A stretch of 37,597 bases of DNA from Candidatus Latescibacter anaerobius SCGC AAA252-E07 (GTDB lineage Bacteria > Latescibacterota > Latescibacteria > Latescibacterales > Latescibacteraceae): contig AQSL01000155.1 in NCBI GenBank assembly GCA_000403035.1, positions 1 through 37,597 on the forward strand, given 5' to 3'. Of this stretch, positions 24,080 through 33,400 are shown piece after piece. The stretch's first letter is position 1. Each line of letters starts with the position of its first letter. A program made the position numbers and the translations under genes. The notes beneath the pieces were generated by a model that made no database searches, was not told the DNA's origin, and saw only the letters and a program-made list of their open reading frames with translations.

Positions 24080-24720
24080 TTCTGGAAATACTCCTTCACC
24101 CTGTCAATAGATATTCTTGTAAATATAAGAATATCTGCATTCATTACATCATACGTGTTAGCATTTTCAGCCATTTCTATAGTAAGATTCGGAATATTTC
24201 TGGTCGATTTATATAAAATTTCATCTTTGTCTTGAATAATGAACATTATTTTTCTACCATCAACCCCGATTGCCTTTAATACATTTGCAACCTCTCTGGT
24301 TTTTGGCACGCTCTGGGTAAAATCCTCAACAACCATAACACTGTCCTCTGAAGCTTTTATGCTGTAAGCGCTTTTCAGACCCAGACGGCGTATTTTACGA
24401 TTGATCTTCTGCCTGAATGAGTGCGGTTTCGGCCCAAAGGCAACTCCTCCGCCAACCCAGAGAGGTGAATTTGCACTGCCAGCACGAGCACGGCCGGTGC
24501 CTTTCTGACGGTATGGTTTTGATTTTACAGATCTCACTTCGCTCCTGCTCTTTGCGGAGGCGTTCCCCTGACGTTTGTTTGCAAGGTGAGCTTTTACCAC
24601 CTGATAAATTGCTGTCACGGAGGGTTCTATACCGAAAATTTCTTTCGGCAAATCCACGGAACCTGTTTCACTGCCATCATGACTGTATACTGTAACTGCT
24701 TTCATTATTTCTTCATCCAT
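24076..24720 (-). CDS. rplD: 50S ribosomal protein L4
   Basis: 214 residues from the first ATG; an internal ATG at 24705 is equally possible because neither has a convincing Shine-Dalgarno site. L4 has an extended loop in the exit tunnel (RPYRQKGTGRARAGSANSPLWVGGGVAFGPKP-like, about 70-102), and in E. coli it represses the S10 operon. The Rossmann-like C-terminal domain ends with NADILIFTRISIDRVKEYF. Confidence 0.96.
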   Translation of the reverse strand: MDEEIMKAVTVYSHDGSETGSVDLPKEIFGIEPSVTAIYQVVKAHLANKRQGNASAKSRSEVRSVKSKPYRQKGTGRARAGSANSPLWVGGGVAFGPKPHSFRQKINRKIRRLGLKSAYSIKASEDSVMVVEDFTQSVPKTREVANVLKAIGVDGRKIMFIIQDKDEILYKSTRNIPNLTIEMAENANTYDVMNADILIFTRISIDRVKEYFQK

Positions 24721-24820
24721 ATTTACAAAGTACGCTTGACAATGACGAATAAAATCCGAAACTATAAATCTAAACTATCTGGTACCTTTACAATACATCA
24801 CAACGTTATATCTGAAGCAC

Positions 24821-25438
24821 TTAAGGCTGCTTCGTTACATAAACAATACCTTTTCTTGAGCCGGGAACAGCACCCTGGACATAGATTACATTATTCTTAT
24901 CATCAACCATAATAACCTCAAGGCCTTTTACGGTTTCTTTTCTTGCGCCATAATGACCCGGCATCTTTTTGCCCTTGACTACTCTCGATGGATCGGATGA
25001 TGCTCCGATCGATCCGGGAATTCTATTTGAACGGCAGCCGTGGGTATCATCACCACCCTTAAAATTATAACGCTTGATAACACCGGCAAACCCTCGTCCT
25101 TTCGTTCTTCCCGTTACCATTACCTTCTCACCGACTTCGAAAACATCCGCATTCAGAACTGTACCAACACTATATTCCTCAACATTGTCAACTTTGAATT
25201 CATGCGTTACTTTCATCGGCGATACGCCTGCTTTTTCACATACGCCTTTTTCAGGTTTTGATATTTTTTTTGATTCCCAGTATCCAAGTTTTACAGCATT
25301 ATAACCATCTTTACCATCCCCGGTCTTTACCTGCACAACAGGGCAGGGACCTATCTCGATTACGGTAGATGGGCATAAAACACCGTTATCCTTGTATATC
25401 TGGGTCATCCCAATTTTTTTTCCAATAAGTCCAATCAT
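24821..25438 (-). CDS. rplC: 50S ribosomal protein L3
   Basis: 205 residues. L3 is an assembly initiator whose long loop reaches the peptidyl transferase centre. MIGLIGKKIGMTQIYKDNGVLCPSTVIEIGPCPVVQVKT opens the fold, and KGRGFAGVIKRYNFKGGDDTHGCRSNRIPGSIGASSDPSRVVKGKKMPGHYG covers the loop. The 121-bp spacer to rpsJ carries a spacer-family repeat. Confidence 0.98.
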   Translation of the reverse strand: MIGLIGKKIGMTQIYKDNGVLCPSTVIEIGPCPVVQVKTGDGKDGYNAVKLGYWESKKISKPEKGVCEKAGVSPMKVTHEFKVDNVEEYSVGTVLNADVFEVGEKVMVTGRTKGRGFAGVIKRYNFKGGDDTHGCRSNRIPGSIGASSDPSRVVKGKKMPGHYGARKETVKGLEVIMVDDKNNVIYVQGAVPGSRKGIVYVTKQP

Positions 25439-25481
25439 ACTTGTACCTGTTACACTTTACAAATTTTTATACTTCTTTTTT

Positions 25482-25557
25482 TAACGATTTCAGGTTTATG
25501 ATTCACGATTTTTTTCGTTCTTCATCTTTTCAATCATAAATCGTACTTCTATTTTAT
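25482..25557. repeat. Spacer inverted-repeat element, rpsJ-rplC
   Basis: ACGATTT (25505-25511) pairs with AAATCGT (25538-25544). TTTTTTCGTTCTTCATCTTTTCAATC in between is very close to the interior of the element at 12481-12545, and the right end AATCGTACTTC is identical to that copy. Confidence 0.55.
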
Positions 25558-25559
25558 TA

Positions 25560-25868
25560 TCAAACCTGTATCTCGATGTCAACACCAGCCGGCAAATCAA
25601 GTTTCATAAGAGAATCAACAGTCTGAGAGTTGGAATCATAAATATCGATCAGGCGTTTGTGTATACGTGTCTCAAACTGTTCCCGCGATTTTTTATCGAT
25701 ATGAGGACTCCTCAAAACGGTATAAATCGATCTTTTTGTCGGAAGAGGAACCGGTCCTGATATTCGAGCCCCTGTACGTTTGGCTGTCCTTACAATCTCA
25801 TCACTCGAACGATCAAGCGATGCATGGTCGTATGCCTTGAGTTTTATTCTTATTTTTTGACCTGCCAA
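25560..25868 (-). CDS. rpsJ: 30S ribosomal protein S10
   Basis: 102 residues. Besides its ribosomal role S10 (NusE) binds NusB in antitermination. IRIKLKAYDHASLDRSSDEIVRTAKRTGARISGPVPLPTKRSIYTVLRSPHIDKKSREQFETRIHKRLIDI is canonical; the loop with GPVPLPTKR is intact, including the Val/Lys residues that flank tigecycline-related changes. It starts 17 bp after tuf. Confidence 0.98.
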   Translation of the reverse strand: MAGQKIRIKLKAYDHASLDRSSDEIVRTAKRTGARISGPVPLPTKRSIYTVLRSPHIDKKSREQFETRIHKRLIDIYDSNSQTVDSLMKLDLPAGVDIEIQV

Positions 25869-25885
25869 GTACCTTTCCTCCAGTG

Positions 25886-27085
25886 TTATGCAATAATCTT
25901 TGAAACCACGCCGGCGCCGATCGTACGGCCGCCCTCGCGAATAGCAAAACGAAGTCCTTCGTTCATCGCTATCGGAGTGATCAGTTCGGCTGCTATCTCT
26001 ATATTGTCTCCCGGCATCACCATCTCCACTCCCTCGGGAAGCTCCAGATCACCTGTCACATCAGTCGTACGGAAATAAAACTGAGGACGGTATCCGGTAA
26101 AGAACGGCGTGTGACGGCCTCCTTCCTCTTTCGTCAGCACATATACCTGCCCGGTAAATTTCGTATGCGGCGTAACCGAACCAGGCGCGGCAAGCACCAT
26201 GCCACGTTCTACTCTTTCTTTTTCCATTCCACGGAGCAATAATCCCACATTGTCTCCGGCCTGCCCCTCGTCAAGAAGCTTCCGGAACATTTCCACTCCC
26301 GTACAGACCGTCTTTTCAGTCTCCTTGATACCTACCAGTTCAAGCGGATCGTTCACATGTACAACTCCCTGCTCAATACGGCCGGTCGCAACAGTCCCGC
26401 GCCCGGTTATCGAAAAAACATCCTCTACCGGCATCAAAAACGGCTTTTCAAGGGACCGCTCCGGTATCGGTATGTATTCATCCATCGCCTTTAAAAGCTC
26501 GAATATGTACTGGATGTCCGGGTTCTCCAGATCCTCACCATCCCAGTTCATCGCCGCAAGCGCCGACCCCTTGATGACCGGTATCTCATCACCGGGAAAT
26601 TCATATTTGCTCAACAGTTCGCGTACCTCGAGCTCAACAAGCTCGATAAGCTCGGGATCATCCACCATGTCCGTCTTGCTCATAAATACAATGATTCGGG
26701 GCACTCCCACCTGACGGGCAAGCAGTATGTGCTCACGGGTCTGCGGCATGGGACCATCAGCCGCACTCACAACCAGAATCGCTCCATCCATCTGCGCCGC
26801 ACCCGTTATCATGTTCTTCACATAATCAGCATGGCCAGGACAATCTACATGCGCATAATGACGGTTCTCTGACGAATACTCAACATGGGCTGTCGCTATC
26901 GTTATCCCGCGTTCACGCTCTTCGGGCGCCTTGTCTATATCATCAAATGTCTGATGATCCGCTAAACCTTTATGTGAAAGCACATTCGTTATCCCGCTCG
27001 TTAACGTAGTCTTCCCGTGATCAACATGTCCGATCGTCCCTACATTGACATGCGGCTTCGTCCTTTGAAACTTTTCCTTGGCCAT
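25886..27085 (-). CDS. tuf: Elongation factor Tu, with an SKTD in place of NKxD
   Basis: 399 residues. EF-Tu delivers aminoacyl-tRNA to the ribosome as a GTP complex. G1 is GHVDHGKT (19-26), switch I ends in RGITIATAHVEY, and G3 is DCPGHADYVKNMI. The G4 motif, normally NKxD, reads SKTD at 136-139; Ser136 is AGC, one transition from AAC (Asn). The Asn contacts the guanine base, so loss is unexpected in an otherwise canonical protein. Domains II and III are complete and end GGRTIGAGVVSKIIA. AGGAGG precedes the ATG. Base composition is clearly more GC-rich than neighbours (sampled lines near 60% against about 42% in fusA), which may reflect strong codon selection or exchange with a second tuf copy. 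Confidence 0.98.
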   Translation of the reverse strand: MAKEKFQRTKPHVNVGTIGHVDHGKTTLTSGITNVLSHKGLADHQTFDDIDKAPEERERGITIATAHVEYSSENRHYAHVDCPGHADYVKNMITGAAQMDGAILVVSAADGPMPQTREHILLARQVGVPRIIVFMSKTDMVDDPELIELVELEVRELLSKYEFPGDEIPVIKGSALAAMNWDGEDLENPDIQYIFELLKAMDEYIPIPERSLEKPFLMPVEDVFSITGRGTVATGRIEQGVVHVNDPLELVGIKETEKTVCTGVEMFRKLLDEGQAGDNVGLLLRGMEKERVERGMVLAAPGSVTPHTKFTGQVYVLTKEEGGRHTPFFTGYRPQFYFRTTDVTGDLELPEGVEMVMPGDNIEIAAELITPIAMNEGLRFAIREGGRTIGAGVVSKIIA

Positions 27086-27124
27086 ATAAACAAACCTCCT
27101 AATAAAATTAATCTAATATTGTCA

Positions 27125-29221
27125 TTACTTAACTGTTTGATATAGACCGCCGAATTTGTTAACAAGCTCAGCGGCGATAGTGTCCGAAACCTTCTGATAG
27201 GAATTAAACAGCATAGTATAAATTGCCCGTCCCTGACTGAGAGAACGCAGTTTCGTAGAATATCCAAACATTTCGGATAATGGCACAGAAGCATGTATTA
27301 CCTGAGCATCGGAACGATTTTGAATATTATCAATTTTCCCGCGTCTCATATTTAGATCCCCCATAATATCGCCCGAATACCGCTGTGGTGTGACTACTTC
27401 AACAGACATAATCGGCTCAAGAAGGATCGGCCCGGCTTTTCGCAGACCGGACTTAACAGCCATCGACGTGGCAATACGAAATGCCATCTCTGAAGAATCA
27501 ACATCATGGGATGAACCGTCAATCAGCCGAACCTGTACGTCCTCAACGGGAAATCCGGCAATAACACCTGAATTCATAGCATCTTTAGCGCCTTTACGGC
27601 AGGCCCCGATAAACTCTTTCGGTACAACGCCGCCCTTTGTCAAATCCTCGAAAATAAGACCCGTGCCTTTTTCTCCGGGACCCACAGTAATAACAACATG
27701 ACCGTATTGTCCATGGCCGCCGGACTGCTTGATAAACTTGCCTTCGGATTCAACTTCGTGAGTAATGGACTCACGGTAAGAAACCTGGGGTGCACCGACA
27801 TTCGCATGAACATTAAATTCACGTTTGAGACGATCGATAAGAACTTCAAGATGAAGTTCGCCCATTCCTGAAATAATTGTCTGTCCGGTCTCATTATCGA
27901 CTTTGATCTGAAATGTCGGGTCTTCTTCCGCCAGCTTTGCAAGGGAAAGGTCAAGCTGTTCCTGGTCGGTCTTGGTTTTCGGCTCCACCGCAATGTGAAT
28001 AACCGGTTTGGGGAAAATCATACGCTCAAGAACGATGGTATGTTTCGGGTCGCAGAGGGTATCGCCGGTACCGATATTCTTTAATCCAACTGCTGCAAGA
28101 ATATCGCCGGTTCTCGCAATATCAACATCTTCACGTTTATTCGCATGCATTCTCAATATGCGTCCCAGACGCTCCTTCTTACCAGTTGCAGGATTGATCA
28201 GGGTTTGACCCTTTTTGGCCACACCTGAATAAACCCTGAAAAATATAAGCTTGCCGACATGGGGATCGGTCGCGATTTTAAACGCAAGAGCACTGAAAGG
28301 CTCATCATCTGAAGGCTTGCGCTCCTGTATTTTATCAGTTTTCGGGTGATGCCCTTTGACAGGGGGAACATCTATGTACGCGGGAAGATAATCAACAACA
28401 GCATCGAGCAAAAGTCTTATTCCTTTGTTCTTGAATGCGCTGCCGAGCAAAACCGGGGTTATCTGTCCGGCTATCGTAGCTTTTCGAATGGCAGTCATTA
28501 TCTGCATCTTCTCAATAGGCTTGTCTTCAAGAAATAGCTCAAGAAGATGGTCGTCAAAATCAGATACCGACTCAAGCATTTTTTCACGGTTTTCATGGGC
28601 ACTATCTTTCAAATCTTCCGGAATCGGCAGTTCATGAAATACAAGATTCGGACCCTCACCTTCATAGATGATAGCTTTATCGGTTATCAAATCAATCAAA
28701 CCGGAAAACAACTCACCGGAACCTATGGGTATCTGCACCGGTATAAACCTTGAATGGAGACGGTCATGCATCATATCGACAACCCTGAAGAAATCCGCTC
28801 CGGTGCGATCCATTTTATTAACAAACGCTATCCTCGGCACTTTATAATCATCCGCCTGCCTCCATACCGTTTCGCTCTGGGGTTCAACACCACCAACAGC
28901 ACAGAAAAGACCGATTGCTCCATCCAATACACGCAGCGATCGCTGTACCTCAACAGTAAAATCAACATGACCCGGTGTATCGATAATATTGATCATGTGG
29001 TCTCTCCAGAAACATGTTGTGGCGGCAGATGTTATGGTAATTCCACGTTCTTTTTCTTGAGTCATCCAGTCCATGGTAGCGGCTCCATCATGTACCTCGC
29101 CGACCCTGTGCACTTTCCCGGTATAGTATAAAATGCGCTCGGTCGTGGTCGTCTTGCCCGCATCTATGTGCGCCATGATACCAATGTTTCTCTTTTTTGT
29201 ATGTTGAACAGGTTTCTGCAT
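27125..29221 (-). CDS. fusA: Elongation factor G
   Basis: 698 residues, full length. EF-G catalyses translocation and, with RRF, ribosome recycling. G1 is AHIDAGKTT (about 17-25), switch I MTQEKERGITITSAATT, G3 DTPGHVDF and G4 NKMDRTGADFF. Domain IV begins with PQVSYRESITHEVESEGKFIKQSGGHGQYGHV, and domain V ends with GYSTKLRSLSQGRAIYTMLFNSYQKV. Features match translocation-type EF-G and not the EF-G2 paralogues. Order rpsG-fusA-tuf is the classical str operon. Confidence 0.98.
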   Translation of the reverse strand: MQKPVQHTKKRNIGIMAHIDAGKTTTTERILYYTGKVHRVGEVHDGAATMDWMTQEKERGITITSAATTCFWRDHMINIIDTPGHVDFTVEVQRSLRVLDGAIGLFCAVGGVEPQSETVWRQADDYKVPRIAFVNKMDRTGADFFRVVDMMHDRLHSRFIPVQIPIGSGELFSGLIDLITDKAIIYEGEGPNLVFHELPIPEDLKDSAHENREKMLESVSDFDDHLLELFLEDKPIEKMQIMTAIRKATIAGQITPVLLGSAFKNKGIRLLLDAVVDYLPAYIDVPPVKGHHPKTDKIQERKPSDDEPFSALAFKIATDPHVGKLIFFRVYSGVAKKGQTLINPATGKKERLGRILRMHANKREDVDIARTGDILAAVGLKNIGTGDTLCDPKHTIVLERMIFPKPVIHIAVEPKTKTDQEQLDLSLAKLAEEDPTFQIKVDNETGQTIISGMGELHLEVLIDRLKREFNVHANVGAPQVSYRESITHEVESEGKFIKQSGGHGQYGHVVITVGPGEKGTGLIFEDLTKGGVVPKEFIGACRKGAKDAMNSGVIAGFPVEDVQVRLIDGSSHDVDSSEMAFRIATSMAVKSGLRKAGPILLEPIMSVEVVTPQRYSGDIMGDLNMRRGKIDNIQNRSDAQVIHASVPLSEMFGYSTKLRSLSQGRAIYTMLFNSYQKVSDTIAAELVNKFGGLYQTVK

Positions 29222-29348
29222 TGAAAATTCTTACCCTTGTATTAAAAAAGCCCGATGATCCTTGTTATATCGAGCCGTTAAAATAACAATACGGTTATCA
29301 GCATGCATCGAACAGATATGAATAATGCTGAAAGCCGAAAGCTACTTT

Positions 29349-29819
29349 TTACCAGCGGTAATGAGCAAAAGCCTTGTTAGCCTCTGCCATCTTATGTGTG
29401 TCTTCACGTTTCTTAATCGAAGCACCCTGGTTCTTTGACGCCTGGTCAAATTCCATCGCAAGTCTCTCTGCCATCGTTTCTTCCGCACGGGCTTTTGCGA
29501 ACGATATCAACCATCTTATAGAAAGCGCAAGCTGTCTGTTTTGCCTAATCTCTACCGGAACCTGATATGTTGCGCCTCCTACCCTGCGGCTTTTCACCTC
29601 AACTATCGGCTTCACATTCTCAACCGCTCTCTGGAATACCTCAAGACCATTTTGCTCGGTATGCTCTTCAATGTAATCAATTGCATCGTAAAATATTGAC
29701 TCAGCAACGGATTTCTTGCCCTTCCTCATGAGATTATTAACAAACTTTGTTACAAGCGTGCTTTTAAATTTCGGATCATGAAGAAGTTCTCTTTTCTGTG
29801 GTTTCCTTCTTCTCGGCAA
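29349..29819 (-). CDS. rpsG: 30S ribosomal protein S7
   Basis: 156 residues. S7 nucleates the 3' domain (head) and contacts tRNA at the E site; in E. coli it regulates the str operon. MPRRRKPQKRELLHDPKFKSTLVTKFVNNLMRKGKKSVAESIFYDAI and VGGATYQVPVEIRQNRQLALSIRWLISFAKAR are conserved. It ends with HKMAEANKAFAHYRW, the short C-terminus. The 127-bp spacer to fusA contains the GCTGAAAGCCGAAAGCT motif. Confidence 0.98.
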   Translation of the reverse strand: MPRRRKPQKRELLHDPKFKSTLVTKFVNNLMRKGKKSVAESIFYDAIDYIEEHTEQNGLEVFQRAVENVKPIVEVKSRRVGGATYQVPVEIRQNRQLALSIRWLISFAKARAEETMAERLAMEFDQASKNQGASIKKREDTHKMAEANKAFAHYRW

Positions 29820-29916
29820 ATTATGTACCCTATCTCGATGTATGACTTATTATTTATGATCGTTTCATCCGTACTCTTTTAAACCATAAACAAACAATCA
29901 GATTTCTTAATTCAAT

Positions 29917-30291
29917 TTAACTCTTCGGCTTCTTGACACCATACTTTGAACGGGATTTATGCCTCCCTTCAACACCAACAGTATCAATAGTGCCCCGAAC
30001 AATATGATAGCGAACCGCAGGGAGATCCTTAACCCTGCCGCCTCGAACGAGCACAATCGAATGTTCCTGTAAGTTATGACCCTCACCGGGTATATATGCG
30101 GTAACTTCTATACTATTCGATAAACGTACACGAGCGATTTTTCTCAGTGCGGAATTGGGCTTTTTCGGGGTGGCAGTGTAAACACGAGTACAAACACCTC
30201 TTTTCTGCGGGCAATTTTTCAACGCCGGAGCGGAACTCCTCTTTTTCTGTACTTTACGGCCACTGCGTATCAATTGACTGATTGTCGGCAC
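29917..30291 (-). CDS. rpsL: 30S ribosomal protein S12
   Basis: 124 residues. S12 is the decoding-site protein. The start is GTG at 30291 with GGAGGG 4 nt upstream. K43 and K44 (TPKKPNSALRK) and the KDLPAVRYH loop are present; K43 is the residue usually altered in streptomycin-resistant mutants, so nothing suggests resistance. In the second loop the usual DLPGVRYH reads DLPAVRYH, a mild change beside the Asp that RimO methylthiolates. It is the first gene after rpoC and has its own promoter. Confidence 0.98.
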   Translation of the reverse strand: MPTISQLIRSGRKVQKKRSSAPALKNCPQKRGVCTRVYTATPKKPNSALRKIARVRLSNSIEVTAYIPGEGHNLQEHSIVLVRGGRVKDLPAVRYHIVRGTIDTVGVEGRHKSRSKYGVKKPKS

Positions 30292-30324
30292 TTATCCCTC
30301 CAAATTTAAAATATATAGATTCTA

Positions 30325-30353
30325 AATATACAAATTAAATTGATTTGTGTCAA
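30325..30353 (-). promoter_or_regulatory. Strong sigma-70-type promoter before rpsL
   Basis: On the minus strand TTGACA (30353 down to 30348) is a perfect -35, followed by exactly 17 bp and TATATT (30330 down to 30325), a 5-of-6 -10. It sits in the 144-bp AT-rich rpoC-rpsL spacer and would start transcription about 25-30 nt before the GTG. This is the best promoter in the window and shows that the str-S10-spc-alpha block need not depend on rpoBC readthrough. I see no strong terminator hairpin after rpoC. Confidence 0.75.
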
Positions 30354-30435
30354 ATATTTTTTAAGTAGTTTTCATATTTGTTTCATCATCGACTCTGTAC
30401 TGTATTTCAATGATATAATTATACTATATTAAATA

Positions 30436-33400
30436 TTAATTTTCCCGGGCAACAATTTCATCTTCCGTTATACCTTCAGAAATATCCTCAGCCGGTTGTT
30501 CCTGTTTAAACAGTTCTTCAAATTCATCATCCGGAGTAACAATTTTTATTCCATGGTATCTTCTCATGCCTGTACCGGCAGGGATAAGATGTCCGATAAT
30601 AACATTTTCCTTGAGTCCCCTCAGTTTGTCGACCTTCCCCTGGATTGCGGCTTCGGTCAAAACACGGGTAGTTTCCTGGAACGATGCTGCCGATATAAAC
30701 GATTCAGTAAAGAGAGAAGCTTTTGTTATACCCAGGAGCAACGGTTCATAAGTCGCCGGTTCACCACTTTCATCCTGAACACGTTGATTCACTTCGGCAA
30801 CTTTGAATTTATCAACCTGTGACCCTTCGAGGAAATTTGTATCTCCCGGGTCGACAATCTGAACTTTTTGCAGCATCTGTCGTACGATTATTTCTATATG
30901 CTTGTCATTGATCTTAACACCCTGGAGACGATATACTTCCTGAATTTCATTGAGGAGATATTCCTGAACTCTATGTATACCGTTGATTTTTAAAATATCG
31001 TGAGGATTTACAGATCCTTCGGTCAAACGCTCTCCTGCATGAACATAATCACCATCAAAAACCAGAAGATGTTTTCCGTAGGGTATAAGATACTCCCGGA
31101 CAAACTCGTTTTCTCCCTTAACTATTATCTTTCTGGAACCGCGTACAAGACCTCCTATCTCGACAATTCCTTCAATTTCGGAAATTATTGCGGGATCTTT
31201 CGGCTTCCTCGCCTCAAACAGTTCGGCCACACGTGGCAAACCGCTGGTGATATCCCGGGTCTTAAAACGCTCTTTCTGAAGTATCGCAAGCGTTTCGCCG
31301 GCTTTTAGTTCATCATTGTCATTTACCATGATCCTTGATCCGACGGAGAGGAAATAAGACCTTAGCTTGTTTCCTTTCTTATCAAGAATATCGATGTGCG
31401 GTGTGATAGACCTGTTACGCTGATCAATGACAAAGCGCTGCTTATGTCCCGTTTCACTATCGACTTCGTAACGGAATGTCATACCTTCTAAAATATTCTC
31501 AAACTGTGCAAAACCCGTTTTATCCGTAACAATCAACGTATGGTTGGGTTCCCACATATAAATGGTAGCACCATCATCAATTACATCACCATTGGCGACA
31601 ACCATCTTGGCACCGTACGGAACCTTATAGGTACTGATAATTCGGTTATTTTTATCCTCAATGCTTATTTCGCCGTTACGCCCGGTAACAACCTTTATAT
31701 TCTTATCATATTGCACCGTTTTGAGATTATCGTTGAAAACAACCTTGCCGCCTTTTTTTACCTTAATTTCCGACTGCTCGGTTAACCTTGATCCCGCACC
31801 ACCTATATGGAATGTACGGAGTGTAAGCTGTGTTCCAGGCTCACCGATGGATTGGGCTGCAATTACTCCTACCGCCTCTCCGATATTAACCATCTTTCCC
31901 TTCGCAAGATTAAGACCGTAACAATTCGCACATAATCCGTTCTGTGTTTCACAGGTCAGTACTGAACGAATCAAAATGGTATCGATTGTCGAATCGTTGA
32001 TTTCTTTGACCATATCTTCATTGATAAGTTTATCGACATTACAGATAACTTTCTCTGTTTCAGGATCAATAATATCTTCGAGAGGTATACGCCCGAAAAC
32101 CCTGTCACCAAGATGCTCTACAATCTGTTCTCCCTCTTTGAGAGCGGTCATTTCAATACCGACAATAGTACCGCAATCTTCTTCAACTATAATCGCATCC
32201 TGTGCAACATCAACAAGTCTGCGGGTAAGGTATCCCGCTTCAGCAGTCTTTAGTGCCGTGTCGGCCAAACCCTTTCGAGACCCGTGAGTAGAAATGAAAT
32301 ATTCCAGAACGCTGAGTCCTTCACAAAAGTTCGAGGTTATCGGCGCTTCGATAAAGTCACCCGTACCTCCGGTAATATGTTTTTGCGGTTTCTGCATCAG
32401 TCCACGCATTCCGGCAAGCTGCTTGATCTGATCCTGGGAACCACGGGCACCAGAATCAGCCATAACAAACAGCGGATTAAATCCGTCTTCTGCCTGACGA
32501 AGCGTTTCAAACACTGTCATGGCCACACGAGATGTGGTATGAGACCACTCGTCAATAGTTTTATTCGCCCGCTCACCATCGCTGATAATGCCCATGTTAT
32601 ACTGCTCGCGGATATAGTCAACCCGTTTCGTGGCTTCATCAACAAGTCTATGTTTCTCCTCTGGAATTATGATATCTTCTATACCTATTGAAATACCGGA
32701 GTAAGTGGCATGCCGGAAACCCAGGTCTTTGAGCTTATCCAAAAATACAACTGTAGTTTGAGCATCTTTTTTACGGTATATTTTAGCGACAATATCCTTC
32801 AATATACCCGTATTAATCGTTGCATTTATAAATTCAGTTTCTTCAGGCAGAATATCGTTGAATATAATACGTCCTACGGTCGTATTTAATATGTTCCCAT
32901 TGATTCGTATTTTTACCATCGTATTTAACGAAATTATATCCCTCTCAAATGCCAGCTTGGCTTCATCCATATTGGAAAAAATTCTTCCTTCTCCCCTGGT
33001 GTCTCCTGAAGGTTTCGTAAGGTAATAAATTCCGAGCACGATACACTGTGGTTTATCAACCACAATCGGTTTCCCGGAAGCGGGCGAAAGGATATTATGG
33101 CTTGCAAGCATCAACACGTTCGCTTCGATCTGTGCCTCAAACGATAATGGCAGATGCACAGCAATCTGGTCGCCATCAAAATCAGCATTGAAAGCAGCGC
33201 ATACCAGCGGATGCAGTTGTAACGCCTTGCCCTCGATGAGTACTGGTAAAAAAGCCTGTATTCCCAGACGGTGGAGTGTTGGTGCACGGTTTAAAAGTAC
33301 AAAATGATCTTTACAGAGCTCTTCTAATATATCCCAGACTTCCGATGAGGCACGTTCAACAAGTCTCTTTGCATGCTTGATCGTTACCTTATCATCATAT

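Noticed and set aside
11604..25557. CRISPR-like array formed by the spaced repeats in ribosomal spacers
   Set aside because: Copies are separated by whole genes, differ in sequence and lack regular unit spacing; they are dispersed spacer elements.
26199..26714. 171-codon plus-strand frame opposite tuf
   Set aside because: Ser/Pro/Thr-rich antisense of a highly conserved gene; typical of GC-richer coding DNA and not a separate protein.
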